This document shows positions 17,248-25,977 of a stretch of 64,000 nucleotides of DNA, one piece after another. Origin of the DNA: UBA940 sp045613745 (lineage in GTDB: Bacteria; Bacteroidota; Bacteroidia; Bacteroidales; Rikenellaceae); contig JAZLBP010000009.1 of the NCBI GenBank assembly GCA_045613745.1, positions 62,001 through 126,000 of the forward strand, given 5' to 3'. The number at the start of each line of letters is the position of its first letter. Position 1 is the first letter of the stretch. The notes under the pieces were generated by a model that was not told the DNA's origin, did not search any database, and saw only the letters and a list, made by a program, of their open reading frames with translations. The position numbers and the translations under genes were made by a program.

Positions 17248-18375
17248 ATGAAAAAAACAATTCTTGCTGCCTTTGCCGCAGCTCTTATGTGCGTAGGTTG
17301 CGCCGAGGCTCCCCGCACAGCAGCGCTTCTGAACGAGGCCGACTATCAAACCGAAATCGACGGCAAACCCGTAGGCCTGTACACACTCCAATCGGAGGGT
17401 ATCACTATGCAGGTTACCAACTATGGCGCGCGCATCGCATCGCTCTTTGTGGCTGACCGCGAGGGCAACCCCACCGACGTAGTTCTCGGCTACCCCACCA
17501 TCGACGGACACCTCAACGGTGACGGCTATGCAGGTCCCATCGTAGGTCGCTACGGCAACCGCATTGGCAAAGGTATCTTTACACTCGACGGCGTTGAGTA
17601 CACAACAACCATCAACAACGGCGAAAACCACCTGCACGGCGGCGTGGGCGGATGGTCAACTCACGCTTGGAACGTTGACGCTGCAACCGACAACTCGATT
17701 ACCCTGAGCTATCTGTCGGCTGACGGCGAAGAGGGATACCCCGGCAACGTTATCATCACCGTAACCTACACTCTGTGTGGCAACGACCTCGTGTTGGACT
17801 ACCGCGCAACAACTGACGCACCCACCGTCCTCAACCCCACAAGCCACTGCTACTTCAACCTGCACGGCGACAGCGAGGTTTCGACCAACAGCCACATCCT
17901 CAAAATCAACGCCGCAGAGTTCACCCCCACCGACGCGGGTCTGATTCCCACAGGCGAGATTGCAGCTCTCGAAGGCACTCCTCTGGATTTCCGCACTCCT
18001 ACTGCTATTGGCGAGCGCATCGAGGCCGAGTTCGAGGCTCTGACCTTTGGTGCAGGCTACGACCACAACTTCATTCTGGACAAAGCAACCCCCAACGAGG
18101 CTGGCCTGACCGAGGCTGCTGTGCTGTATGAGCCCGCAAACGGTATTGAGATGACCATTATGACCGACCAAGTGGCACTTCAATTTTATAGTGGTAACTT
18201 CTTCGACGGCACAAGCATTGGCAAAGGTGACAAACCTCTGTGCTACCGCGCAGGTATCGCCCTCGAAGCACAAGGCTACCCCGACGCTCCCAACCACGAC
18301 AACTTCCCCTCGACCGTATTGCGTCCCGGCGAAGAGTACACCCAAAAGACCATCTACTCGTTTGGTGTGAAATAG
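17248..18375 (+). CDS. galM: Aldose 1-epimerase (galactose mutarotase), predicted lipoprotein
   Basis: The 375-residue enzyme interconverts alpha and beta anomers of aldoses. The signal MKKTILAAFAAALMCVGC ends in a lipobox, so it is probably lipid-anchored in the periplasm, unlike cytoplasmic E. coli GalM. Active-site features are present: GRYGNRI, NHLHGG, NPTSHCYFNL (catalytic His) and GIALEAQGYPDAPNH (catalytic Glu). It would prepare sugars released by outer-membrane glycan breakdown for uptake. It is monocistronic between its own promoter and terminator. Confidence 0.93.
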   Translation: MKKTILAAFAAALMCVGCAEAPRTAALLNEADYQTEIDGKPVGLYTLQSEGITMQVTNYGARIASLFVADREGNPTDVVLGYPTIDGHLNGDGYAGPIVGRYGNRIGKGIFTLDGVEYTTTINNGENHLHGGVGGWSTHAWNVDAATDNSITLSYLSADGEEGYPGNVIITVTYTLCGNDLVLDYRATTDAPTVLNPTSHCYFNLHGDSEVSTNSHILKINAAEFTPTDAGLIPTGEIAALEGTPLDFRTPTAIGERIEAEFEALTFGAGYDHNFILDKATPNEAGLTEAAVLYEPANGIEMTIMTDQVALQFYSGNFFDGTSIGKGDKPLCYRAGIALEAQGYPDAPNHDNFPSTVLRPGEEYTQKTIYSFGVK

Positions 18376-18397
18376 TCCGCGTCGCAGTAAGCGAACA

Positions 18398-18431
18398 CAA
18401 AAAAGGCTGTCCAATGTGGACAGCCTTTTTT
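18398..18431 (+). terminator. Terminator after galM
   Basis: AAAAAGGCTGTCC and GGACAGCCTTTTTT form the stem with a five-base loop and T tail. Confidence 0.85.
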
Positions 18432-18464
18432 CGTGCAGGGTTTTCAGCACCCCAAACATATTTT

Positions 18465-18661
18465 GTCTAAAAGTGTATAACAAGAGGAATTTCAAGGCTT
18501 GCGACGCCCGCAAAACCGCAGCATACTATGGCGTATGTGAGGATTTCAAGGGCGAGCGGAGTCATAGACTCTTTTATTGCTTCCGCCCTAACCACAAAAC
18601 ATTCGCAAATAGAGCGGCAGCCAAATCTGTCGGCTCGCGACCGCTGAAATTACCTTGTTAG
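18465..18661. repeat. Structured intergenic element, possible interspersed repeat
   Basis: No gene is supported here. A central hairpin has GCATAC (18519-18524) against GTATG (18531-18535), extended by CCGCA/TGAGG pairing and by CGCCC/GGGCG further out. The stretch lies between a terminator and the 3' end of glyS and has a base composition unlike ordinary spacer. It looks like a dispersed palindromic intergenic repeat, but other copies cannot be checked in this window. Confidence 0.35.
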
Positions 18662-18667
18662 ACGCTT

Positions 18668-20209
18668 TTACATCAATTTCGAGAACAACTTGCTAAACGA
18701 AGTTTGCTCGTTGAGCAGTGCGGGCAGTGCGTCGATAGCAACACGCTCTTGTGTCATAGTGTCGCGATAGCGAACAGTGACAGTGCGGTCGCTCAGGGTT
18801 TGGGTATCAACGGTGATACACAAGGGAGTACCGATAGCGTCTTGACGGCGGTAGCGTTTACCAATACTATCTTTCTCGTCGTACTGAACGTTGTAGTCGA
18901 ATTTCAGCGAGTTCATAATCTCACGTGCAATCTCGGGCATACCGTCCTTCTTAACCAGAGGCAGGATGGCAGCCTTAACAGGAGCCAGCTGTGCAGGAAT
19001 ACGGAGTACGGTGCGCTCCTCGCCACTTTCGAGTTTCTCCTCGCAGTAAGCGGCCGACAGAACTTGCAGAATCATACGATCCACACCAATCGAAGTCTCG
19101 ACAACGTAGGGGATGTAGCTCTCACCTGTCTCGGCGTCGAAGTATTGCATCTTCTTGCCCGAGTATTTTTGGTGTTGACCCAAGTCGTAGTCGGTACGCG
19201 AGTGGATACCCTCAACCTCTTTAAAACCGAATGGGAAGTTGAACTCTACGTCGCTTGCAGCGTTAGCATAGAAGGCGAGTTTCTCGTGGTCGTGGAAGCG
19301 GTAGTTTTGTGCGCCGAAGCCCAGTGCTTGGTGCCATTTCATACGGAAGTTCTTCCAGTGCTCAAACCACTTCATCTCCTCACCAGGGCGAACGAAGAAC
19401 TGCATCTCCATTTGCTCGAACTCGCGCATACGGAAAATGAATTGACGAGCCACAATCTCGTTACGGAACGCCTTACCGATTTGGGCAATACCGAAGGGGA
19501 GTTTCATACGGCCGGTCTTTTGAACATTCAGGAAGTTTACGAAGATACCTTGTGCAGTCTCGGGACGCAGGTAGATGGTGTTGGCACCGTCCGACAGCGA
19601 ACCGATTTTGGTGTCGAACATAAGGTTGAACTGACGAACCTCGGTCCAGTTGCGAGTACCCGAAATGGGGCAAACAATCTCGCAGTCAACGATGATTTGA
19701 CGCAGCTCAACAAGGTCGTTGGCGTTCAAAGCGTCGGCCATACGTTGGTTTACAGCGTCGCGTTTAGCTTTGATGTCGAGCACACGGGGCGAAGTTGCGA
19801 GGTATTGCTCCTCGTCGAACGACTCACCGAAACGTTTGCGAGCTTTCTCAACCTCTTTGGCGATTTTCTCGTCTTGTTTTGCCAACCAATCCTCGATCAG
19901 CACGTCGGCGCGGTAGCGTTTCTTGCTGTCTTTGTTGTCAATCAGAGGATCGTTGAAGGCGCTAACGTGGCCCGAAGCCTCCCAAGTTTTGGGGTGCATA
20001 AAGATAGCAGCGTCGATACCAACCACATTGTCGTGGAGTTTGGTCATCGCATCCCACCAATATCTTTTTATGTTGTTTTTCAACTCAACACCGAGTTGAC
20101 CGTAGTCATACACTGCCGAAAGACCATCGTAGATCTCGCTCGAAGGGAAAATAAAGCCATACTCCTTGCAGTGTGCGACGAGTTTTTTGAAAAGTTCCTC
20201 TTGTGTCAT
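18668..20209 (-). CDS. glyS: Glycyl-tRNA synthetase, single-chain class II
   Basis: The 513-residue enzyme is the homodimeric, eukaryote-like type, not the two-subunit GlyQ/GlyS. Class II motifs are seen: SGHVSAFNDPL, LRPETAQGIFVNF, FGIAQIGKAFRNE (motif 2), REFEQMEMQFF, and IPYVVETSIGVDRM near the motif 3 region. The C-terminal anticodon-binding domain starts near APVKAAILP. It is transcribed alone, divergent from ruvX. Confidence 0.96.
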   Translation of the reverse strand: MTQEELFKKLVAHCKEYGFIFPSSEIYDGLSAVYDYGQLGVELKNNIKRYWWDAMTKLHDNVVGIDAAIFMHPKTWEASGHVSAFNDPLIDNKDSKKRYRADVLIEDWLAKQDEKIAKEVEKARKRFGESFDEEQYLATSPRVLDIKAKRDAVNQRMADALNANDLVELRQIIVDCEIVCPISGTRNWTEVRQFNLMFDTKIGSLSDGANTIYLRPETAQGIFVNFLNVQKTGRMKLPFGIAQIGKAFRNEIVARQFIFRMREFEQMEMQFFVRPGEEMKWFEHWKNFRMKWHQALGFGAQNYRFHDHEKLAFYANAASDVEFNFPFGFKEVEGIHSRTDYDLGQHQKYSGKKMQYFDAETGESYIPYVVETSIGVDRMILQVLSAAYCEEKLESGEERTVLRIPAQLAPVKAAILPLVKKDGMPEIAREIMNSLKFDYNVQYDEKDSIGKRYRRQDAIGTPLCITVDTQTLSDRTVTVRYRDTMTQERVAIDALPALLNEQTSFSKLFSKLM

Positions 20210-20273
20210 ATCTTATTATAAAATTTATTTTGGCACAAAAATACGCTTTTTTTGTGAACTCTCAGCACTTGTG

Positions 20274-20305
20274 TTTCGTTTTTTCGCAGGAAAGCAGTAA
20301 CTTTG
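20274..20305 (+). promoter_or_regulatory. Promoter of ruvX-def
   Basis: TTTC (20274-20277), 20 bp, TAACTTTG (20298-20305). The -7 box ends only 6 bp before the ruvX ATG at 20312, so the transcript would have almost no leader. Confidence 0.6.
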
Positions 20306-20311
20306 TGGCTT

Positions 20312-20737
20312 ATGGCAAGGATTATAGCGATAGATTATGGCGCAAAGCGCACGGGAATAGCCGTTACGGACCCTCTGGGAATCATAGCGCAACCGCTCGA
20401 AACGGTGGCTACACACACCCTGATGGAGTTTCTGCGTGGCTACATCGCACGCGAAAGCGTGGAGCGCATCATCGTGGGACTGCCCAAGCAGATGGATGGT
20501 TCGAATTCCGAAAACTTCCGACGTATCGAGCCCTTTGTAAACCGACTGCGCAAGGAGCTCCCCTCGATTCCCGTTGAGTACTACGACGAGCGTTTCACAT
20601 CGGTGCTGGCTCACCGCGCGATGATTGATGGCGGCGTGGGCAAGATGGCACGACGCGACAAGGCTATGGTGGACCGCATCAGCGCGGCCATAATCCTGCA
20701 AGGTTATATGGATTCAAAGAAAACTGACATATTATGA
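20312..20737 (+). CDS. ruvX: YqgF/RuvX-type Holliday junction resolvase-like nuclease
   Basis: The 141-residue RNase H-fold protein begins MARIIAIDYGAKRTGIAVTD, with the first catalytic Asp, and has IIVGLPKQMDG and YDERFTSVLA further on. Family members are thought to process the 5' end of pre-16S rRNA; a DNA-resolvase role has also been proposed. Its stop overlaps the def start by four bases (ATGA), so the two are translationally coupled. Confidence 0.92.
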   Translation: MARIIAIDYGAKRTGIAVTDPLGIIAQPLETVATHTLMEFLRGYIARESVERIIVGLPKQMDGSNSENFRRIEPFVNRLRKELPSIPVEYYDERFTSVLAHRAMIDGGVGKMARRDKAMVDRISAAIILQGYMDSKKTDIL

Positions 20738-21279
20738 TTTATCCGATTGTAATTTATGGTGCTGCGGAGCTTGGCAAGACATCGGCACCCATCGAAAAAG
20801 AGAGCATTGATGTTAAGCAACTCTCGGAAGATATGTTCGCCACAATGTATGCCGCAAATGGCGTAGGTTTGGCCGCACCCCAGATTGGTATGAACATCCG
20901 AATGTTTGTGATTGACGCCTCGGCGTGGGCCGAGGAAGACCCCGCGCTGGCCGATTTCAAAAAGACATTCATCAACGCCGAGATTTATGAGTTCGGCGAG
21001 GAGGAGGATTACTTCTCGGAGGGTTGTCTGAGTCTGCCCGGACTCTATGAGGATGTTAAGCGCCCCACCTCAATCCGCATCCGCTATGTGGATGAAAATT
21101 GGGTTGAACACGACGAATTCTATGATGGTTATGCCGCTCGCGTAATCCAACACGAGTACGACCACTTGGAGGGCAAAGTCTTCACCGACCGTCTGTCGCC
21201 CCTGCGCAAAAAACTCGTACGCGGCAAACTGCAAGGTTTCACCAAAGGCAAATACAGCGCCGCATACCGCACAAAATAA
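20734..21279 (+). CDS. def: Peptide deformylase
   Basis: The 181-residue metalloenzyme removes the formyl group from nascent N-terminal fMet. All three boxes are intact: GVGLAAPQIG, EGCLSLPG (metal Cys) and QHEYDHLEG (two metal His and the catalytic Glu). It is coupled to ruvX by a 4-bp overlap and followed by a bidirectional terminator. Confidence 0.97.
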   Translation: MIYPIVIYGAAELGKTSAPIEKESIDVKQLSEDMFATMYAANGVGLAAPQIGMNIRMFVIDASAWAEEDPALADFKKTFINAEIYEFGEEEDYFSEGCLSLPGLYEDVKRPTSIRIRYVDENWVEHDEFYDGYAARVIQHEYDHLEGKVFTDRLSPLRKKLVRGKLQGFTKGKYSAAYRTK

Positions 21280-21304
21280 TTCTGCAAGCAGGCACTGCAA
21301 AAAC

Positions 21305-21337
21305 AAAAGGACCGAACGAAGAGTTCGGTCCTTTTTT
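21305..21337. terminator. Bidirectional terminator between def and the barrel protein gene
   Basis: AAAGGACCGAAC and GTTCGGTCCTTT pair around a five-base loop, with A- and T-rich flanks. Confidence 0.85.
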
Positions 21338-21360
21338 GTGTTATTGATGCACGCGCGTCG

Positions 21361-22071
21361 TTAGAAATTGTAGCCGACACTGATGCGGAAGTTACTGAGG
21401 TTGCGGAATTTGACATCGTAGTCCTTGGGCATCATATTGCAGAAACCGTCCTCCCAGCTCACACCAAAGTAGTAGCGCTCGCGATAGGTAACGCCAACGC
21501 CCAACATCACGCCGAAATCGGAGCGACGCAAAGAGTGGGTTTTATAGAGATTCTCGACGGTTTTGGTACGGCTATTCAACTCGGGGTTGGTTTTGCTTTT
21601 AACCTTCTCGGAAGCAACAAGGCGTCCCCACAAACCTACATCGTAGTGAAGGCCCGCGTAGGGTTGCAGAGTAAAGTCGCCAAAATAGACGTGGTAGCTA
21701 ACAGCCACGGGGATTTGCAGATAGCCAACGCCATATTGAGCAACACTCTTGGATGCAACCTGCACCGCCGAATCAAAGCCCTCCAAGCTACCATCGGACA
21801 CATAGCGAACACCCTTATTAGAAAGAGTGACGCCAAAGTCGAGGTACAAAGGTGTGTCCTTCAAAAGCAGGATTTCGTCCACGACACCAATGTGCCAGCC
21901 AACTTTGGGGTTGCGAATATCATTGAACCCATCTGCGCCATCTGCTCGCAACGACATTGTCGAAATGTTCATTCCGCCGCGAACGCCGATAATATTACGA
22001 GGATAGTACTGAGCCGAGGCCTCCATTACGCCAAGCAAGCACACGGCAACAATCAAAAGCAGTCGTTTCAT
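21361..22071 (-). CDS. Outer-membrane beta-barrel protein (PorT-like)
   Basis: The 236-residue protein has a signal peptide (MKRLLLIVAVCLLGVMEASAQ) and then alternating amphipathic strands: NIIGVRGGMNIS at the N-terminus, repeated GVG/YLQIPV motifs, and a last strand NFRISVGYNF ending in Phe, as in OMP barrels. It fits the Bacteroidetes outer membrane beta-barrel (PorT-like) family of about eight strands. No specific function can be assigned. The next two genes upstream on the same strand may be co-transcribed with it. Confidence 0.8.
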   Translation of the reverse strand: MKRLLLIVAVCLLGVMEASAQYYPRNIIGVRGGMNISTMSLRADGADGFNDIRNPKVGWHIGVVDEILLLKDTPLYLDFGVTLSNKGVRYVSDGSLEGFDSAVQVASKSVAQYGVGYLQIPVAVSYHVYFGDFTLQPYAGLHYDVGLWGRLVASEKVKSKTNPELNSRTKTVENLYKTHSLRRSDFGVMLGVGVTYRERYYFGVSWEDGFCNMMPKDYDVKFRNLSNFRISVGYNF

Positions 22072-22110
22072 TGTGGTTTCTGTTTTTTAAGTTTGACAAC
22101 AAAGTGGACT

Positions 22111-22641
22111 CTACTCCTCCTTATACCACGAGGCATAGAGCATATAGTCGCGGGCTGTGCGTTCGACAATCTCGCGGCTTTGGTCGGGCGAAATCTCCTT
22201 TACCTTTTTGGCAGGAACACCCGCATAGATACTATTGGGTTCGAGTTTGGAGCCCGAAAGCACAAGCGCACCCGCAGCAACAATACAGCCCGAAGCGACA
22301 ACCGCATTGTCGAGCACAATGGCGCCCATACCGATAAGACAGCGGTCCTCGATGATAGCGCCGTGAATCACAGCATTGTGACCAACCGACACGTCGTTGC
22401 CGATGTGGGTTTGCGAGGGGTTCTTGGAACCATCGAACAGAGTGTGCAACACTGCGCCATCTTGGATATTAGTACGGTCGCCAATGGTAATCTTATTGAC
22501 ATCGCCACGAAGCACCGCGCCAAACCAAATGCTGCAATCCTTGCCGATGGTAACATCGCCAATGACGGTTGCATTGTCGGCAAGGTAGGTGCCTTCGCCG
22601 ATTACGGGGTCTTTGCCCCTGACAGATTTGATAATTGCCAT
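22111..22641 (-). CDS. Gamma carbonic anhydrase-family hexapeptide protein
   Basis: The 176-residue left-handed beta-helix has repeated hexapeptides (VIGDVTIGKDCSIW, IGDRTNIQDG, IGNDVSVGHNAVIHG) and three His in the metal-ligand positions of the YrdA/CaiE group (VLH, VGH, VIH). Trimeric zinc binding is typical of the family. Only some members have carbonic anhydrase activity, so catalysis is uncertain. It sits between the barrel gene and the exonuclease-family gene on the same strand. Confidence 0.88.
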   Translation of the reverse strand: MAIIKSVRGKDPVIGEGTYLADNATVIGDVTIGKDCSIWFGAVLRGDVNKITIGDRTNIQDGAVLHTLFDGSKNPSQTHIGNDVSVGHNAVIHGAIIEDRCLIGMGAIVLDNAVVASGCIVAAGALVLSGSKLEPNSIYAGVPAKKVKEISPDQSREIVERTARDYMLYASWYKEE

Positions 22642-22697
22642 AATTCAGATGGAATTAAATTCGGTACACCAAACAAATTTCACACCGCACGCGGGGA

Positions 22698-23435
22698 TTA
22701 CTTCATCAAACGGATGTCGGCATAGATGGGACGGTGGTCCGAAGCCTTCTTCTCGCGGATTACGCGTGCCTTGCGGGTTTTAGCCTCGCAGCCGATGGTT
22801 ACGATGTAGTCGATGCAAATGGTAGGATTAGCAGCATCCCAAGTGAGTTTGTCGGTACGCGAGTGAATGGTTGCAAACTCGACCAGCTTTTGGATTTCGG
22901 GATCACCGGGCTCGGCATTGAGGTCACCTGCCAGAATCAGAGGTTTGTCAAATTTCGATGCGATGTCGCGGATAATCTCAATCGAGGTCATACGATCCTC
23001 GGCGTGCAACGAAAGGTGGGTACAAGCAAAGTAGTAGTCCTCCATCTCGACAACAAGCATAGTACGGGGCTCGCTTTTGCAGGGCAGGCGGAATTGTTGT
23101 ACCGACAGAGCGGGTTTGCGGGTCATAATACCAACACCATACTTGCCACTACCCAATCTGATAGCAGGACCATAGTAGGCATACATACCTGTGCGCTCCG
23201 AAAGCTCACCAAGAACGTAGTCGTTGTAGCGGCGGGTCATACTATCCAACTCCTGAACAGCAATCACGTCGGGTTTTACCTTATTAATAACGCGCGATGG
23301 GCGGTCGTAGCTGTGGATTTTGTCGATTCCGTAACCGTTACGAACGTTGTAGCTCATAACACGCAGATTTTGTTGTGCATAAGCAGCCACACCCATCATA
23401 AGAGCAGCAGCCAAAAGAATAAGTTTACGATTCAT
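22698..23435 (-). CDS. Exported endonuclease/exonuclease/phosphatase-family protein
   Basis: The 245-residue protein has a signal peptide (MNRKLILLAAALMMGVAAYAQ) followed by an EEP fold: RVMSYNVRNG, VQELDS with the metal Glu, THLSLHAEDR, LAGDLNAEPGD and the C-terminal SDHRPIYAD. It probably cleaves phosphodiester or phosphomonoester bonds in the periplasm. The substrate (nucleic acid, inositol phosphate or lipid headgroup) cannot be told. TATCTTTG at 23472-23479 is a likely promoter element. Confidence 0.87.
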   Translation of the reverse strand: MNRKLILLAAALMMGVAAYAQQNLRVMSYNVRNGYGIDKIHSYDRPSRVINKVKPDVIAVQELDSMTRRYNDYVLGELSERTGMYAYYGPAIRLGSGKYGVGIMTRKPALSVQQFRLPCKSEPRTMLVVEMEDYYFACTHLSLHAEDRMTSIEIIRDIASKFDKPLILAGDLNAEPGDPEIQKLVEFATIHSRTDKLTWDAANPTICIDYIVTIGCEAKTRKARVIREKKASDHRPIYADIRLMK

Positions 23436-23635
23436 AGATTATATTCGTTTAAAATTTTTCAACTCCAACCCCAAAGATACGAAAAATAGTCAAAAACATA
23501 AGCCCAAAGACCCAAAAATGCACAAAAAGTTAAAAAATAGGCAAAAAGTTATGGTAATACGAAAAAGTTTATTTAATTTTACATTCTGTGATTGCACACG
23601 AAAACCAAAACTAACACCAAAAAACTACAAACAAT

Positions 23636-25798
23636 ATGAAAACTTATTCAGCAAAAGAGATTAAGAACATCGTCTTAATCGGCGCTTCGGGCTCGGGTAA
23701 AACCACCCTGGCCGAAGCTATGGCATACGAAGGTAAAGTAATCGAACGTCGCGGTACCATCGAGGGCTGCAACACACTGTCGGACAACACCGATATCGAG
23801 CACGAATACAAACGCTCGATTTATGCCACCACGCTGTTTACAGAGTTTATGGGTCGCAAACTCAATATCATCGACTGCCCTGGTTCGGACGACTTCTGCG
23901 GAAGCCTCTACTCGGCATTCAAAGTGGGTGACGTGGGTGTGCTCGTGATGAACGCCAACAACGGCTGGGAGGTCGGTGGCGAACTCAACCTGCGCTACTC
24001 GCGCAACCTGAACAAACCCGTAATCGGCGTTATCAACCAACTCGACGGCGACAAAGCTAACTTTGAGGCTACCCTGGAAGGTCTGAAAGCTGCTGCTCAC
24101 GTTCGCCCCATCATCGTTCAATATCCCGTTGAGCAAGGTGCCGGTTTCTCGGCATTCATCGACGTGCTGATGATGAAAATGTATCGCTTTACCGACGAAA
24201 ACGGTACTCGCGAGGAGTTGGAGATTCCCGAAGATCAATTGGAGTACGCTCAATCGCTCAACCAAGAGTTGTCGGAGGCTGCGGCAGTTTATGACGACGC
24301 TCTGATGGAGCTCTACTTCGAGAAGGGCGCTCTGACTCAAGACGACATCCGCTCGGGTCTGAAACTTGGCGTTGCTAACCGCGAGATTATGCCTATCTTC
24401 TGCTGCAGTGGCAAACGCGACATCGGTACCAAACGTCTGATGGAGTTCATCATCAACGTTGCTCCTGGTCCGACCACTCCTACCGTTGCTCCCAAATTTA
24501 CCTCGACCGAGGGCGAAGAGCTGGTGGCAGATGAGACCCAACCCGCTGTTGTATTTGTATTCAAGAGCCAAATCGAGCAACACATTGGCGAGATTACCTA
24601 TTTCCGTGTTATTCGTGGTAAGATTACCGAGGGTATGGAGCTCGTTAACAGCCGCACAGGCAACAAAGAGAAACTCTCGCAACTATTTGCCGTTGCTGGT
24701 AAAAACCGCGTGAAAGTGGCCGAACTGTCGGCTGGTGACATCGGTTGCACCGTAAAACTCAAAGGCACTCGCACCAACGATACTCTGGCTGCCGTAGGCG
24801 CACACGTTAAGGTTGAGCCTATCGACTTCCCCGAACCTCGCTACCGCTGCGCAGTGAAAGCAAAAGAGCAAGGCGACGAGGAGAAACTCGGCAAACTGCT
24901 CAATGACGCAAAATACGAAGACCCCACAATCTTGGTAGAGTACTCGAAAGAGTTGAAACAAACCATTATTCAAGGTCAAGGTGAGCACCACCTCAATATC
25001 CTCAAAACTCGTCTGTCGCAAGAGAACAAGATGGAGATTGAGTTCTTTGCTCCCAAAATCCCCTATCGTGAGACCATCACCAAAGTAGCTCAAGCTGACT
25101 ACCGCCACAAAAAACAATCGGGTGGTGCAGGTCAATTCGGCGAGGTTCATATGGTTATCGAGCCCTACTATGAGGGTATGCCCGAGCCTACCAAATACAA
25201 AATCGGTGGCAAGGAGATTAACGTCAACATCAAAGGTAAAGAGGAGTATGACCTCGACTGGGGTGGTAAACTGCAATACTACAACTCGATTGTGGGTGGT
25301 GCTATCGACGCACGCTTTATGCCCGCTATCCTGAAAGGTATTATGGAGAAAATGGACGAAGGTCCTCTGACCGGTTCGTATGCTCGCGACATCCGCGTTG
25401 TGATTTACGACGGTAAGATGCACCCCGTTGACTCGAATGAGATTTCGTTCAAACTTGCTGCTCGTAACGCATTCAAAGAGGCGTTCCGCAATGCAGGTCC
25501 CAAGATTATGGAGCCCGTTTACGATGTAGAGGTACTCGTTCCGAGCGACAAGATGGGTGATGTGATGAGCGATTTGCAAAACCGCCGCGCGATGATTATG
25601 GGTATGAACTCGGACAAAGGTTTCGACCGCCTGAACGCACGCGTGCCTCTGGCAGAGCTGTATCGCTACTCGACCACTCTGTCGAGCTTGACCAACGGAC
25701 GTGCAACTTACACTATGCAGTTCAGTTCGTATGAGCAAGTTCCCAGCGACGTTCAAGACAAGCTGTTGAAAGCTTACACAGACACCGACGAAGAGTAA
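23636..25798 (+). CDS. fusA2: Elongation factor G paralogue (EF-G2 type) without the catalytic histidine
   Basis: The 720-residue protein has full EF-G architecture: a G domain (about 1-275), domain II, then III, IV and V (ending in YTMQFSSYEQVP). The G motifs are unusual. The P-loop is GASGSGKT (16-23) in place of the AHIDxGKT type. The G3 motif is DCPGS (80-84), so the switch II His that activates water is Ser84. G4 is NQLD (134-137). Bacteroides EF-G2 is known to support translation during carbon starvation without GTP hydrolysis, and this protein fits that description. It is monocistronic with its own terminator and is not the main fusA. Confidence 0.88.
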   Translation: MKTYSAKEIKNIVLIGASGSGKTTLAEAMAYEGKVIERRGTIEGCNTLSDNTDIEHEYKRSIYATTLFTEFMGRKLNIIDCPGSDDFCGSLYSAFKVGDVGVLVMNANNGWEVGGELNLRYSRNLNKPVIGVINQLDGDKANFEATLEGLKAAAHVRPIIVQYPVEQGAGFSAFIDVLMMKMYRFTDENGTREELEIPEDQLEYAQSLNQELSEAAAVYDDALMELYFEKGALTQDDIRSGLKLGVANREIMPIFCCSGKRDIGTKRLMEFIINVAPGPTTPTVAPKFTSTEGEELVADETQPAVVFVFKSQIEQHIGEITYFRVIRGKITEGMELVNSRTGNKEKLSQLFAVAGKNRVKVAELSAGDIGCTVKLKGTRTNDTLAAVGAHVKVEPIDFPEPRYRCAVKAKEQGDEEKLGKLLNDAKYEDPTILVEYSKELKQTIIQGQGEHHLNILKTRLSQENKMEIEFFAPKIPYRETITKVAQADYRHKKQSGGAGQFGEVHMVIEPYYEGMPEPTKYKIGGKEINVNIKGKEEYDLDWGGKLQYYNSIVGGAIDARFMPAILKGIMEKMDEGPLTGSYARDIRVVIYDGKMHPVDSNEISFKLAARNAFKEAFRNAGPKIMEPVYDVEVLVPSDKMGDVMSDLQNRRAMIMGMNSDKGFDRLNARVPLAELYRYSTTLSSLTNGRATYTMQFSSYEQVPSDVQDKLLKAYTDTDEE

Positions 25799-25820
25799 TA
25801 CATTACACTTATACTCAGCA

Positions 25821-25857
25821 AGACTGCTTGACCGAAAGGTTGAGCAGTCTTTTTTTG
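25821..25857 (+). terminator. Terminator after the EF-G paralogue
   Basis: AGACTGCTTGACC pairs with GGTTGAGCAGTCT (two G-U pairs) around a GAAA tetraloop, followed by seven T. Confidence 0.9.
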
Positions 25858-25939
25858 TGGGCAGCGCACGCCAAGTAAAGGGTGAACAAAGTCCACAGTC
25901 GGGGAAACAAAAAATTCAAAAAAAATACACCAAAAGCTC

Positions 25940-25971
25940 TTGACAAGGGCAGGTCGAGGGTTGTATATTTG
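25940..25971 (+). promoter_or_regulatory. Promoter of the phage-derived gene block
   Basis: CTTG/TTG at 25939-25942, 21 bp, TATATTTG (25964-25971). This is the only good promoter I see before the eleven co-directional genes. Confidence 0.6.
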
Positions 25972-25977
25972 CATCGT

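Noticed and set aside
18704..20221. 505-codon plus-strand open frame
   Set aside because: It is antisense to glyS, which has all class II synthetase motifs.
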